Notes: generated by a model not told the origin, from the letters alone. Shown: positions 1 through 14,709, numbered from the stretch's first letter. The stretch: DNA of 64,000 bases from M3007 sp044230315 (GCA_044230315.1 JBGARJ010000002.1:186001-250000), one strand, 5' to 3'. A program made the numbers and translations.

Positions 1-884
1 CGCTTGCATTCGGCGCCGATAGTTTGTATTTCCCTTTAGTGGAAAAAAACATCTCGGCCGCGCTGGAATCCCTGCTCCACCGGATACACGTGGATTTCAT
101 CAGCCTGCATTTCGGCGGTAACGGAACGACGGCAGGCCCGGCAGCCGTCCTTTCGGAGCTGGGTGATCTGGCCCGGCAACAAGGCCTGGGGCCGGAACAT
201 CTACGGGGCTCCCTGTATTACGATCCGGCAGCAGAACCAGGCCGCATCCATGACTGGCGTTACCTGGAAGATCTTCTTCGCTATGCCAGCGAAACGCTGC
301 CCGGATTCCGGTGCCTTACCGTGGATGGACGGGCTGATTTTAAGGGCGCCGCGGCAGCGCCGGACGAGCTTGCGGCCGTGGTGCGCAAAGGCCTTGCCTA
401 CCTGGAAAAACTGGAAACACGCGGATTGGATCTGGCGCGGGTAGCCGGGCAAATGCAGTTTGCCTTTTATATCGGAAACAGTTATTTTGTGGAAATAGCC
501 AAGTTGAGGGCTTTCAAAATATTGTGGATCAATGCATTGAAAGCCTGGAGCCTCGAACCGGCATACCCGGTGCTGGATGTGCGTTTTGCCCCGGGCGCAT
601 ATACCGATACCTTGTACTCGAACATGATCAGTGCGACCACCATGGCCATGTCGGCTGTGTTGGGCGGCGCCGACCGGCTCACCGTATTGCCGTACGATGC
701 CGGACGGGAAGCGCAGGCCGCGTACCCGCGCGCATTTGCCCGGCGTATCGCCCGTAATGTGCAACACTTGCTAAAACTGGAAACGGGTCTGGCCGACGCG
801 CCAGACCCCGCCTCCGGCAGTTACTACCTTGAACAGTTGACCGGCCAGTTAGCCACGGCTGCCTGGAGTATGATTAAACCCTGA
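1..884 (+). CDS. mutA: Methylmalonyl-CoA mutase small (beta) subunit, C-terminal part
   Basis: The reading frame is already open at base 3, so the gene starts before the window; the TTG at 24 is internal. The protein resembles the substrate-binding barrel of B12-dependent methylmalonyl-CoA mutase: the stretch reading SNMISATTMAMSAVLGGADR, the FARRIARN segment and the terminal DPASGSYYLEQLT segment match the family. The mutase interconverts succinyl-CoA and methylmalonyl-CoA in propionate metabolism. The protein stops about ten residues after the GSYY motif, so it lacks the C-terminal cobalamin-type domain of long small subunits. Short beta subunits of this kind are, to my knowledge, common in Bacteroidota, so this is probably not a truncation. 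The catalytic large subunit gene is not downstream and may lie elsewhere. Beta is preferred over the large subunit because the B12 domain is absent. Confidence 0.85.
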   Translation, partial: LAFGADSLYFPLVEKNISAALESLLHRIHVDFISLHFGGNGTTAGPAAVLSELGDLARQQGLGPEHLRGSLYYDPAAEPGRIHDWRYLEDLLRYASETLPGFRCLTVDGRADFKGAAAAPDELAAVVRKGLAYLEKLETRGLDLARVAGQMQFAFYIGNSYFVEIAKLRAFKILWINALKAWSLEPAYPVLDVRFAPGAYTDTLYSNMISATTMAMSAVLGGADRLTVLPYDAGREAQAAYPRAFARRIARNVQHLLKLETGLADAPDPASGSYYLEQLTGQLATAAWSMIKP

Positions 885-918
885 ATACCGTTTCTTTTCA
901 TCCTAACCATTGGTTTGT

Positions 919-3900
919 ATGCGCAAATTTTACACAAATGCCTTAGCCGCTTGTTTATTCTGTCTAGGGTTGTTTTCCTCGCTTCATGCACAAACCGCCG
1001 CCGATGTAGTGGTTCCAATCACCGTTACCACGACCAGCAGCCCCGCTTCGATCACCCTCAGCTTCCCGGCTGTAGCGAATGCCACCGTCACCCTGATCGG
1101 CCGGAAACAGTTGTTTGAAACGTCCTGGAGTTTCATCGTTCTGCCGCCAACAGCTACCAGCTTTACCGACAACAGCGTGGTGGCCGGCGTGGGCTTCGAA
1201 TACCTGGTTTTAAAACAAACGAGCGTGGCGCCCACCACCCGTTTCGGAATGGTGTATGCCGGCATACAGGTGCTTGCTACCGCTTACCGCGGCAAAGTGA
1301 TCCTGGTGGTCGACAATGCCCTCACCGCACCGCTGGCCGCCGAATTGAATCGCTTTATGCAGGATCTGCGCGGCGACGGTTGGCAGGTCGTGCGACACGA
1401 TATCGATGTGTCCACAGCAAAAGTGCCTGGCGTGAAAGACCTGCTGCGAGCAGATTATACAGCCGATCCAACCAACACCGTTGCGGCGTTTCTCATCGGC
1501 AATATTCCGGTGCCGTATTCCGGGGAGATCAATCCAGATGGCCATGATGATCATATCGGCGCCTGGCCGACGGATTATTATTACGGCGATATGGACGAAG
1601 ACGCCTGGTCGGATGAGGCGGTCAACAATACATCGGCCAGCCGGCCAGCGAACCAAAATGTTCCGGGTGATGGGAAATTCGACCAGAGCCTTACCCCCAC
1701 CCTGGCAGAAATCGTGGTGAGCCGCCTCGATTTTTCCAATCTGAGCGGCTGGAATGTTTCGCAGACTGAACTGTATCGACGATACCTGAATAAAAACCAC
1801 GCCTTTCGTACAGGAGCCTACCGGCCGGATAACAAGACCATTGTGGACGACAATTTCGGCTTTGCTTCGGGCGAGGCCTTCGCACTCGATGGCTGGCAGA
1901 ATGGCAACGCCCTGACTGGCACCAATTCGGTTGTGGCGGGCGATTTTTTCAGCAATACCAAAAACCAAAGCTTCCTTCTGGGGTATGGTTGCGGCCCGGG
2001 CACATATATTGGGGCAGGTGGCGTCGGGACCTCCGACAACTTCAAAACCGATAGTGTGAATGTCACGTTTTCGATGCTGTTCGGCAGCTATTTTGGCGAT
2101 TGGGATTATGAAGTCAATCCTTTTATGCCCAGCGCGTTGGCGTCGAAAGGCGGTATTCTCACCTGCGCCTGGTCGGGCCGGCCGCACTGGCAGTTTCACC
2201 AAATGGGCCTGGGCGAACCGATCCTGACCAGCACGTACTGGATGTGGCTGAACAGCTTCCTGTCTTCGCCCGTATATCCTACCACGGGCGATTACGATGC
2301 CTCGGTGCACGTAGGTATGCTGGGCGATCCCACGCTCCGCCTGCATTCGGTGCAACCCCCGCAAAATGTGGTGGCGACTGCCTCCTGCACCGGCGTTAAC
2401 CTGAGCTGGACGGTCTCGGCGGATGCCGGGTTGGGGTACCTGGTGTACCGGGCGCCTTCGCTCGACAGCATTTTTAAAATTATTACGCCCAACCTGATCA
2501 CCGGTACGTCCTATACGGATACTATGCCTTTTGCCGGCCAAAACTACTATCAGGTCAAATTATTCAAACTGCAAACCGTACCCACGGGATCGTATTACAA
2601 CCAAAGCATTGGCACTCCGGCGTCGGTGGTCTTTTCCGGCGGCATGCCCCTGAGCGTGTCCGCTGCCGTTATGGACGTTTCATGCCATGGCGGCTCGGAT
2701 GGCTCCATCAGCGTCACCGTAACCGGCGGCAGCGGCATGCCCCCGACGTATCAATGGGCGAGTGGCGAAGAAGGACCTTTCCTCGACCAGGTAACGGCCG
2801 GTATATACACGGTCACAGTGACGGACCCCCAAGGTTGCACCGTTACGGCCAGCGCAACGGTTAAAGAACCGGCCGCGCTCATGGTCGATTTGTTTGCAGC
2901 CAATATTTATTGTTTCGGCCAACAAAACGGGAGCATAGATGCCTCGGTAATCGGCGGTACTCCGCCCTATCAGTATCTGTGGTCAAATGGCGCTATGGGG
3001 CCAACCGTCACCGGCCTTTCACCCGGCACAACCACGGTGACCATTACCGACGCAAATGGCTGCACGACAACGGCCAGTACTGCGATCACCGAACCGGCCG
3101 AACTGGCTACCAGTTTGATGGCGGCTTCTCCCTCGTGCCACGGCGGCTCAAACGGCTACATCGACCTGTCTGTCAGCGGCGGCACGCCACCGTATGCTTA
3201 CATGTGGTCGAACAACAATACGACCCAGGATCTCGGCAACTTACCGGCCGGTACCTATTCGGTGACCATTACCGACAACAACGGCTGCGCCACCACAACC
3301 AGCGCCACACTGAGCGAACCAAGCGCCATTACAGCAGAAACGGTTGTGATGAATGCCGGTTGCGCCGGCGCCACCAACGGCGGGATCAGCCTGATGGTCA
3401 ACGGCGGCACACCGGACTACACGTACCTTTGGTCGGACGGTTCGACCGACGAAAACCTCAGCAATGTGCCGGCGGGCACCTATACCGTGACGATCACGGA
3501 TATTGCAGGTTGCACCCTCACGCTTACCCGTACCGTACAGCAAATTACCACCCTTACCCTGACGGCTGAGGCCTCGGCTGCTTCCTGTTTCGGATCGGCT
3601 GACGGCAGTGCCATGGCGATGGCCGACGGCGGCGCGCCGGGGTACAACTATGTTTGGTCGACAGGCGAAATGGCGCAGGCGATCTCCGACCTTATGGCGG
3701 GTACGTACACGGTCACGGTTACCGACGATGCCGGTTGTTCCCAAACGGCCACGGCCACGGTGGGGCAACCCACCATGCTCAATGGCCAGGCCGCTTGGCA
3801 CCGATCCGACTGCACCAACACTACCGGCGACGTTACCCTGGCGGCCGGCGGCGGTACGCCCGGCTATAGCTACAATTGGTCGACGGGTGCCGCTACGCAA

Positions 3901-5205
3901 AACCTGACCGGTGTGCCGCCTGCCGTTTATACGGTCACGGTTACCGATGCAGCCGGATGCACTGCCGTTTTGACCAATACCGTAGTGCAAATACCACCGT
4001 TGCAGGCTACTGCAGATGTGTCCGCAGTCACGTGTTTTGGCGGTAGCGACGGTGCGCTGAACTTGTCTGTTTCAGGCGGCGATGGCCCAAACTATACTTA
4101 TCTGTGGTCTGACGGCGCTACTACGCAAGACCTGCAAGGTTTGATGGCGGGTCCGTATACGGTCACCGTCACCGACGGAAGCGGTTGCAGTCTGGTTCAA
4201 ATATTTGATGTGGAACAACCTACGGAAGTCGTGGCGATCGTATCGTCGATCGCTGAAATTACTTGTTTCGGCGGTACTGACGGTGGCCTGGAGGTTTTGG
4301 TAAGCGGTGGTACGCCGGGTTATACCTATCTGTGGTCGACGGGCGCTATGACCGATATGCTCGGCAATTTGAGCAGCGGCATTTATTCCCTGACGGCTAC
4401 CGACGCCAATGGCTGCACCGGCGAACTGCTCAATTTGGCCCTGACCGATCCGCCTCCGGTGCAGGGAGCGCTGTTCCCCTTCGAAAACACCGTGTGTGCG
4501 GGCAACGAAACGGCGCTTATGATCGACACTATTTTGGGCGGCGCCGGCGGACCATATTTGTATAGCATAAACAATGGATCGCCGCTCAGCCCGGACTTTC
4601 CGTACCTGGCCGGCGCCGGAACGTATACGGTAACGTATTTTGACCAGGCCGGTTGTTCAACAAGCGAAATGGTGCAAATCGGTGAATACCCACCCTCCGG
4701 CGCCAGTATCGCCGGGCAGGATACCGCTTGTGTCGATATGCCCGTGATGTATTCCCTGCCGGGTAATTTCAGCGATTACAACTGGCTGGCGAGCAATAAC
4801 GGCACTGTGGCGCAGGGGCAGGGCACCAATTCAATTTCGGTGCTGTGGGCTACGCCCGACGAGAATATGCTAACGGTTTATTTCACCAACAGCGATGGCT
4901 GCCCGGATTCCGCTGCCCTGAGCGTCTATGTCTATGTTTGCGTGGGCACGCACCAGCCGGTGCTGGCGGGTGTTCAGGTACAGCCCAATCCATTCGGAAC
5001 CTGGCTGAGTGTGCGTTTCAGCCGGCCGATAAAACCCGGCGCCCGCCTGCGCCTGCTGGATGTTAACGGCCGCTTGATCGTGGAACAAACGCCGCTGGGT
5101 AGCCCGATGCAGATTGAAACCGCAGCACTTCCCACGGGAACGTATTTTCTGCAGATCGTGGAAAACAACAGCGTTGGGGTGTGGAAGTTGGTGAAGATGG
5201 AATGA
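919..5205 (+). CDS. Secreted SprB-repeat protein with C25-peptidase-like head and T9SS sorting domain
   Basis: ATG at 919 is chosen over the upstream TTG at 910 because it directly begins a signal peptide ending near residue 25. Residues about 110-480 resemble the gingipain (C25) fold: an FLIGNIPVPY strand, a DYYYGD segment, an AEIVVSRLDF segment and a closing GDPTLRL. Residues about 585-1180 hold eight tandem SprB repeats of about 70 residues, each with a C(F/H)GG(S/T)(D/N)G start, a Y.YLWS core and a GTYTVTVTD..GC end. A degenerate ninth copy and a PKD-like segment follow. The last 75 residues form a type A T9SS sorting domain (PNPF start, LPTGTYFLQI near the end). The protein should be exported by Sec and carried to the surface or medium by T9SS. 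SprB repeats occur in gliding and surface adhesins. The gene is probably monocistronic and convergent with radA. Confidence 0.88.
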   Translation: MRKFYTNALAACLFCLGLFSSLHAQTAADVVVPITVTTTSSPASITLSFPAVANATVTLIGRKQLFETSWSFIVLPPTATSFTDNSVVAGVGFEYLVLKQTSVAPTTRFGMVYAGIQVLATAYRGKVILVVDNALTAPLAAELNRFMQDLRGDGWQVVRHDIDVSTAKVPGVKDLLRADYTADPTNTVAAFLIGNIPVPYSGEINPDGHDDHIGAWPTDYYYGDMDEDAWSDEAVNNTSASRPANQNVPGDGKFDQSLTPTLAEIVVSRLDFSNLSGWNVSQTELYRRYLNKNHAFRTGAYRPDNKTIVDDNFGFASGEAFALDGWQNGNALTGTNSVVAGDFFSNTKNQSFLLGYGCGPGTYIGAGGVGTSDNFKTDSVNVTFSMLFGSYFGDWDYEVNPFMPSALASKGGILTCAWSGRPHWQFHQMGLGEPILTSTYWMWLNSFLSSPVYPTTGDYDASVHVGMLGDPTLRLHSVQPPQNVVATASCTGVNLSWTVSADAGLGYLVYRAPSLDSIFKIITPNLITGTSYTDTMPFAGQNYYQVKLFKLQTVPTGSYYNQSIGTPASVVFSGGMPLSVSAAVMDVSCHGGSDGSISVTVTGGSGMPPTYQWASGEEGPFLDQVTAGIYTVTVTDPQGCTVTASATVKEPAALMVDLFAANIYCFGQQNGSIDASVIGGTPPYQYLWSNGAMGPTVTGLSPGTTTVTITDANGCTTTASTAITEPAELATSLMAASPSCHGGSNGYIDLSVSGGTPPYAYMWSNNNTTQDLGNLPAGTYSVTITDNNGCATTTSATLSEPSAITAETVVMNAGCAGATNGGISLMVNGGTPDYTYLWSDGSTDENLSNVPAGTYTVTITDIAGCTLTLTRTVQQITTLTLTAEASAASCFGSADGSAMAMADGGAPGYNYVWSTGEMAQAISDLMAGTYTVTVTDDAGCSQTATATVGQPTMLNGQAAWHRSDCTNTTGDVTLAAGGGTPGYSYNWSTGAATQNLTGVPPAVYTVTVTDAAGCTAVLTNTVVQIPPLQATADVSAVTCFGGSDGALNLSVSGGDGPNYTYLWSDGATTQDLQGLMAGPYTVTVTDGSGCSLVQIFDVEQPTEVVAIVSSIAEITCFGGTDGGLEVLVSGGTPGYTYLWSTGAMTDMLGNLSSGIYSLTATDANGCTGELLNLALTDPPPVQGALFPFENTVCAGNETALMIDTILGGAGGPYLYSINNGSPLSPDFPYLAGAGTYTVTYFDQAGCSTSEMVQIGEYPPSGASIAGQDTACVDMPVMYSLPGNFSDYNWLASNNGTVAQGQGTNSISVLWATPDENMLTVYFTNSDGCPDSAALSVYVYVCVGTHQPVLAGVQVQPNPFGTWLSVRFSRPIKPGARLRLLDVNGRLIVEQTPLGSPMQIETAALPTGTYFLQIVENNSVGVWKLVKME

Positions 5206-5226
5206 TAGGTCTGGAGGAGGAGAATA

Positions 5227-5268
5227 TCCAATGTCCAACGATGTCGTGCGACGTTGTTGGACATTGGA
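5227..5268. terminator. Strong hairpin between convergent genes
   Basis: Arms CCAATGTCCAAC (5228-5239) and GTTGGACATTGG (5256-5267) pair perfectly. The pairing continues inward with two G-T wobbles to a 4-base loop at 5246-5249, giving a stem of about 19 bp. It lies between the stop of the SprB-repeat gene and the stop of radA, so a bidirectional terminator is the likeliest role. No long T-run follows on either strand. Confidence 0.6.
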
Positions 5269-5293
5269 CATTTACGGATAGGCTCTTAAATGC

Positions 5294-6670
5294 TCAGGAA
5301 AACATCGCTTGTTTCAACTCATCCACTTTACCCAAGCTGAGTACCCGGATGCCGTATTTTTTGTGGTCCAGCCCTTTGGCGTTGTATTTGGAAATGTAGA
5401 TCTCCTTGAACCCCAACCGGTCGGCTTCGGCGATGCGCTGCTCGATGCGGCTCACGGCCCGGATTTCGCCGCTCAAACCGACTTCTCCGGCAAAGCACAC
5501 ATTGGACGGCACGCTGACGTCGAGCAACGAGGAAATAAGCGCGGCCACAATGGCCAGGTCGATGGCCGGGTCTTCCACTCGGATGCCACCGGCCAGGTTG
5601 AGGAAGACGTCGTTCATGCTGAAAAAATACCCGCAGCGTTTTTCCAAAACGGCCAGCAGCATTTGCAAGCGACGCATATCGAAGCCGGTGGCCGAGCGTT
5701 GCGGCGTGCCATACACTGATTTGCTCACCAATGCCTGGGTTTCGATCAGCATCGGGCGCAGGCCTTCCATGGTGGCGGCCACGGCGCAGCCGCTGAGTTC
5801 CTCGTCTTTTTGGCTGAGCAGTAGTTCGGAGGGGTTGCTTACTTCGCGGAGCCCGGCCGAGCGCATTTCATAGATGCCCATTTCATCGGTGCTGCCGAAG
5901 CGGTTTTTGAGTGTGCGCAGGATGCGGTAGGTGTTGTGCCGGTCGCCCTCGAACTGGAGCACACAATCCACAATATGTTCGAGCAATTTCGGTCCGGCGA
6001 TATCGCCTTCCTTGTTGATATGGCCGATGAGGAACACGGGTATGTTGGTTTCTTTGGCGAAGCGCAGGAGTTCGGCGGCGCACTCGCGCACCTGGGATAC
6101 GCCGCCGGGGGCGCTGTCGAGGTGCGGGGTGCTCATGGTCTGGATGGAGTCGACCACCAGCAGTTGCGGCTGCATTTCCTGGGCTTGCTGGAGGATTTTG
6201 GTCGTGTTGGTTTCGGTGAGAATATAGCAATCCGATCGCCCTTCGGGCAGTCGGTCGGCCCGCATCTTGATCTGTTCTTCGCTTTCTTCCCCGCTCACGT
6301 ATAGCACTTTGGCTGGAAGTTGAACGGCTACCTGGAGCAACAGCGTGCTCTTGCCGATACCGGGTTGGCCGCCAATGAGCACCAGCGAGCCCGGTACAAT
6401 GCCGCCGCCCAACACGCGGTTGAGCTCGCCATCGGGTGTGGGCATGCGTTGCGTAGCACCGGATTGGATGTTCCCCAGCGGCACGGCTTTCGTGGATTCG
6501 GCCTTGCCATTGCCGGCCCAGGAGCGGCGTTTTTCCTCCGCAGCGGTTTCCTTTTGGATGATTTCCTCCTGGTAAGTGTTCCATTCGCCGCAATGGGGGC
6601 ACTTGCCGAGCCATTTCGGGGAAGAAGCGCCGCAAGAGGAGCAGAAAAATATGGTGCGTGCTTTTGCCAT
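5294..6670 (-). CDS. radA: DNA repair protein RadA
   Basis: At 458 residues this is the usual RadA length. The N-terminus carries the C4 zinc finger (CSSCG and CPHCGEW), then a RecA-like ATPase with Walker A GGQPGIGKST near residue 105, the Walker B stretch LLVVDSIQTM, and the diagnostic KNRFGSTDE motif. A Lon-protease-like C-terminal domain follows. RadA is a branch-migration helicase that processes recombination intermediates and supports repair of stalled forks. The ATG at 6670 begins the conserved MAKARTIFFCSSCG start. No operon partner is visible: the gene is convergent with the upstream-coordinate neighbour and divergent from amt across an AT-rich gap. Confidence 0.97.
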   Translation of the reverse strand: MAKARTIFFCSSCGASSPKWLGKCPHCGEWNTYQEEIIQKETAAEEKRRSWAGNGKAESTKAVPLGNIQSGATQRMPTPDGELNRVLGGGIVPGSLVLIGGQPGIGKSTLLLQVAVQLPAKVLYVSGEESEEQIKMRADRLPEGRSDCYILTETNTTKILQQAQEMQPQLLVVDSIQTMSTPHLDSAPGGVSQVRECAAELLRFAKETNIPVFLIGHINKEGDIAGPKLLEHIVDCVLQFEGDRHNTYRILRTLKNRFGSTDEMGIYEMRSAGLREVSNPSELLLSQKDEELSGCAVAATMEGLRPMLIETQALVSKSVYGTPQRSATGFDMRRLQMLLAVLEKRCGYFFSMNDVFLNLAGGIRVEDPAIDLAIVAALISSLLDVSVPSNVCFAGEVGLSGEIRAVSRIEQRIAEADRLGFKEIYISKYNAKGLDHKKYGIRVLSLGKVDELKQAMFS

Positions 6671-6955
6671 GCAGTTCAGGACACCGCCGTTCCCGAGGGG
6701 AAAGGCGGTGTTTTTGAGTCGACAAATTTAAAACAAAAGTTTTTAAAACAACAAAGTTCTTACCTGATAAATTGGCGTTTACCCGAAACACACTTTTCGA
6801 ATTCCGATAAAAATTTCGAGCGCCCCGCCTGCTGATGTGGCAATAATTTTGACAGACGCCGAAAAAATATTCAATTTATTCTGTTTTGTGTTATTAAAAT
6901 ATTCTGATTTATGTTATTGGTATTTATGTATTAACAGCATTTTTGTTTTGCAAAT
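6671..6955. other. AT-rich intergenic region between radA and amt
   Basis: About 285 bp with no plausible gene. The stretch 6840-6955 is clearly richer in A+T than its surroundings and leads into the amt promoter. The radA promoter must lie at its left side, but I see no convincing consensus there. Confidence 0.5.
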
Positions 6956-6986
6956 TTTGTTTTTATAAAAATATAAATTACTTTTG
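6956..6986 (+). promoter_or_regulatory. Bacteroidota-type promoter of amt
   Basis: TTTG at 6956-6959, a 19-bp spacer, and TACTTTTG at 6979-6986 match the Bacteroidota primary-sigma consensus TTTG-N19-TAnnTTTG. Transcription should start near 6993, leaving a leader of about 140 nt before the ATG at 7132. Confidence 0.75.
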
Positions 6987-7131
6987 CTCGCTAACCAGCA
7001 ATGCCCTGCCGGCTGTTTACCTGTACCAAGTCTTTCCAAATTAACAACCGGACCCCCGGAGCAGTATTCGCTCCTGCCGGGCCGGCCTGCAACAGTGTGT
7101 TGCATTCTTCAAACAAAATGAATTGTTGTCC

Positions 7132-8514
7132 ATGGAAAGAAAACGCTTGGTTCCTTTTCTCCTGCTGGCCCTGATCTGCACGGCCGTGCTGTTTGTACCT
7201 GCGGCGGCGGCCGCGGAACCGGATTTGGCGGCCATCAATCCGGCCGATACGGCCTGGATGCTGGTGGCGGCCGGATTGGTGTTGCTGATGACACCCGGGT
7301 TGTCGTTTTTTTACGGCGGTATGGTGAGCTTTCGCAACGTAGTCTCCACGATGTTACAGAGTTTTATTTCGCTGGGCGTGGTGAGTGTGTTATGGGTCGT
7401 GGTGGGTTTTAGCCTCGCTTTTGGCGATAGCCTGGGCGGGTTGATCGGGAACCCCGGCACCTTTTTCTGTTTCCGGGGTGTGACGCTGGGGACGCATGCC
7501 GGCCTGGCCCCGAGCATCCCGTTGCTGCTCTTCGCCTTGTTTCAACTCAAATTTGCCATTATCACCCCGGCGCTGATCACCGGCAGTTTTGCCGAACGGA
7601 TCAAATTTTCGGGATACCTGCTGTTTATCGTCCTGTTCACCCTGTTCATTTATGCGCCGCTGGCGCACTGGACCTGGCACCCCCAGGGTTTCCTGCACCA
7701 ATGGGGGGTGCTGGATTTTGCCGGCGGCACGGTGGTGCACATGTCGGCCGGTTTTGCGGCACTCGCGGGGGCTGTTTTTCTCGGTAAGCGGGAACAGCAG
7801 CATTCGGCGCCGGCCAATATCCCCTATGTTGTGCTCGGCACCGGCCTGCTTTGGTTCGGATGGTTCGGTTTCAACGCCGGTTCGGCGCTGGCGGCCAACG
7901 CGACGGCCACGCAGGCCTTTGCCACCACCAATTTCGCCTCGGCGGCAGCCATGCTCAGCTGGGTGTTTTACGATGCCGTGCGGGGCCGCAAGATCACGGC
8001 GCTGGGCGCTTGTATCGGTGCGGTGGTTGGGCTGGTTGCCATAACGCCGGCCGCCGGTTTTGTAACGATCGGGCAAAGCTTGTTTATCGGGTTTGCCGCC
8101 GCCATCCTCAGCAACATCGCCGTGCACCTGTTCAACCGCCGCGGCACCATCGACGACACACTCGACGTATTCCCCTGCCACGGGATAGGCGGTATCGCCG
8201 GCATGGTCTTTACCGGTATTTTTGCCCAGGGCGTGGGCCTTTTCTACGGCGAAACCCGCACATTTCTTTTCCACTTGCTCGCATTGGTCATCGTGAGCGT
8301 ATTCACCTTCGGCGGTTCGTACGCACTGCTGAAAGTGGCCAATTACCTGGTACCGCTCCGCGTGAGCCCGGTCGAAGAACGGCTTGGGCTCGATATTTCC
8401 CAACACGGCGAGCGCATGACCTCGCTGGAAGAGCGCATCGCCGATTACCTCGACAAGCGCCTGGCCGGCAGCAACGGCAACGGCGTACACAAACCGGAGC
8501 CGTTGGAGGCATAG
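7132..8514 (+). CDS. amt: Ammonium transporter (Amt family)
   Basis: This 460-residue polytopic membrane protein has an N-terminal signal-like segment followed by about eleven hydrophobic helices. Family signatures include the DTAWMLVAAGLVLLMTPGL region, the FYGGMVSF stretch after the first transmembrane helix, and the segment DDTLDVFPCHGIGGIAG. Amt proteins conduct ammonium/ammonia across the inner membrane. ATG at 7132 is preferred over TTG at 7123 because the charged MERKR start precedes the first hydrophobic segment. The C-terminal tail after about residue 405 is cytoplasmic and carries a short charged helix. The position 133 bp before gltB and gltD marks an ammonium uptake and assimilation cluster. 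No glnK/PII gene is beside it here. Confidence 0.95.
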   Translation: MERKRLVPFLLLALICTAVLFVPAAAAAEPDLAAINPADTAWMLVAAGLVLLMTPGLSFFYGGMVSFRNVVSTMLQSFISLGVVSVLWVVVGFSLAFGDSLGGLIGNPGTFFCFRGVTLGTHAGLAPSIPLLLFALFQLKFAIITPALITGSFAERIKFSGYLLFIVLFTLFIYAPLAHWTWHPQGFLHQWGVLDFAGGTVVHMSAGFAALAGAVFLGKREQQHSAPANIPYVVLGTGLLWFGWFGFNAGSALAANATATQAFATTNFASAAAMLSWVFYDAVRGRKITALGACIGAVVGLVAITPAAGFVTIGQSLFIGFAAAILSNIAVHLFNRRGTIDDTLDVFPCHGIGGIAGMVFTGIFAQGVGLFYGETRTFLFHLLALVIVSVFTFGGSYALLKVANYLVPLRVSPVEERLGLDISQHGERMTSLEERIADYLDKRLAGSNGNGVHKPEPLEA

Positions 8515-8647
8515 TTGCCGCTTGGAATGCGTTTGGAGCCAGGCGATAAACTTCCAAACACGTGCTCTTAATCGGCCGGATCCGTCATTCCCTTTAATTG
8601 TCCTTCGACCGGCGACCCGCGTCGCCGGTTGCACAACGCTTACACCA

Positions 8648-13174
<4,527 letters not shown>

Positions 13175-13257
13175 ACAGCACACCGATGCAGGGTTTGACG
13201 CCGGGAATACCCATGCCGCATCCTGCAATTCTGTCCATCCCGTCAAATTTCAAATGC

Positions 13258-14709
13258 ATGTCTGACCCGAAAGGTTTTCTTAAATACCCCCGCCAAACCC
13301 CGCCGTATCGTCCCGTACCCGAGCGCCTGGGCGATTTTCGCGATGTGGTGCACGTAGCGGCTTTCCCGCCCGAACGGTACCGGGAGCAGGCGGCGCGCTG
13401 CATGGGTTGCGGCGTGCCGTTTTGCCACCAGGGCTGTCCGCTGGGCAATCTGATCCCCGATTTCAACGCCGCCGTGTACCGCGAAGACTGGGCCATGGCT
13501 TACCGGCTGCTGGCCCAAACGAATAATTTTCCGGAGTTCACCGGCCGTATTTGCCCGGCGCCCTGCGAGCACGCCTGCGTATTGGGCATCAACCAGGACC
13601 CCGTGGCCATCGAACACCTCGAACAGGCGATCGTGGAGACGGCTTTTTCCAGGGGGTGGGTACAACCGCGGCCACCGGCGCAACGGACGGGCCGGCAAGT
13701 AGCCGTCATCGGTTCGGGGCCGGCCGGCCTGGCTGCGGCCGCCGAATTGAACGCCCTGGGGCACCGGGTCACGGTGTTTGAAAAAGATGCGCACCCGGGC
13801 GGACTGCTCCGCTATGGCATTCCCGATTTTAAACTCGAAAAATGGGTGGTGGAACGCCGCATCCGCCTGCTGGAAGCCGAAGGCGTCCGGTTTTGCTGCA
13901 ACGTCGAAATCGGGTTGGATTGTACCGCCGATCAGTTGCTGGCGCAGTACGACGCCTTGTTGCTCTGCGTAGGCGCGGCGCGGCCGCGGCCGTTGCCGAT
14001 CCCCGGCAATTCCTTGCCCGGGGTGCATTTTGCCATGGACTACCTCGCTCAAAGCAACCGCCGGGTAACGGGCGAGCCGTTTCAGCAGTGCGATATTCAT
14101 GCAGCCGGCAAGCACGTGGTGGTCATCGGTGGGGGCGATACGGGTTCCGACTGCGTAGGCACGGCCAACCGGCAGGGCGCCCGTTCGGTGGCGCAATTGC
14201 AGTACCGCCCGCGCCCGTCGGAAACCCGCAGCGAGGAGGACCCCTGGCCCTTGCCGCCGATGACCCTGACGACCTCCTCCTCGCACGAGGAAGGTTGCGA
14301 ACGCGCATGGGAAGTGCAAACCCAGGCTTTTGTGGCCGGTCCGGACGGCCGGGTGAAGGGTTTGCAGCTGGTTGATCTCGTGTGGGAAAAAGACCCGACC
14401 AACGGCAAGTACCAGTTCCAGGAAAAACCCGGCAGCGCCCGCGAGATCCCCTGCGATCTGGCGCTGCTGGCGATTGGCTACAAAGGCGTAGCGCCGGGCG
14501 CTATTTGGGAGCAACTGGAATTGCTGCCCGACGATAGCGGCCTCATCCCCACCCAGCAATACCGCACTGCCCGCGACCGTGTATTTGCCGCCGGCGATGC
14601 CCGGCGCGGTCAATCACTGGTGGTGTGGGCCATTGCCGAGGGCCGCGAAGCGGCGGCAGCGGTGCATGCGCGAATGCGGAATACGGAATGCGGAATGCGG
14701 AATTTATAG
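13258..14709 (+). CDS. gltD: Glutamate synthase small subunit
   Basis: The protein has 483 residues. ATG at 13258 starts the conserved MSDPKGFL..PRQTP region; the upstream open frame to 13186 is not conserved. N-terminal cysteines for the two 4Fe-4S clusters are visible in CMGCGVPFCHQGCP and CPAPCEHAC. FAD binding is at GSGPAGLAAA and NADPH binding at GGGDTGSDC. GltD passes electrons from NAD(P)H to GltB. The last dozen residues (about RMRNTECGMRNL) are encoded inside a 7-bp tandem repeat array and are not part of the family's normal C-terminus, which ends after AAAAVHA. The tail is therefore an acquired extension. Confidence 0.96.
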   Translation: MSDPKGFLKYPRQTPPYRPVPERLGDFRDVVHVAAFPPERYREQAARCMGCGVPFCHQGCPLGNLIPDFNAAVYREDWAMAYRLLAQTNNFPEFTGRICPAPCEHACVLGINQDPVAIEHLEQAIVETAFSRGWVQPRPPAQRTGRQVAVIGSGPAGLAAAAELNALGHRVTVFEKDAHPGGLLRYGIPDFKLEKWVVERRIRLLEAEGVRFCCNVEIGLDCTADQLLAQYDALLLCVGAARPRPLPIPGNSLPGVHFAMDYLAQSNRRVTGEPFQQCDIHAAGKHVVVIGGGDTGSDCVGTANRQGARSVAQLQYRPRPSETRSEEDPWPLPPMTLTTSSSHEEGCERAWEVQTQAFVAGPDGRVKGLQLVDLVWEKDPTNGKYQFQEKPGSAREIPCDLALLAIGYKGVAPGAIWEQLELLPDDSGLIPTQQYRTARDRVFAAGDARRGQSLVVWAIAEGREAAAAVHARMRNTECGMRNL

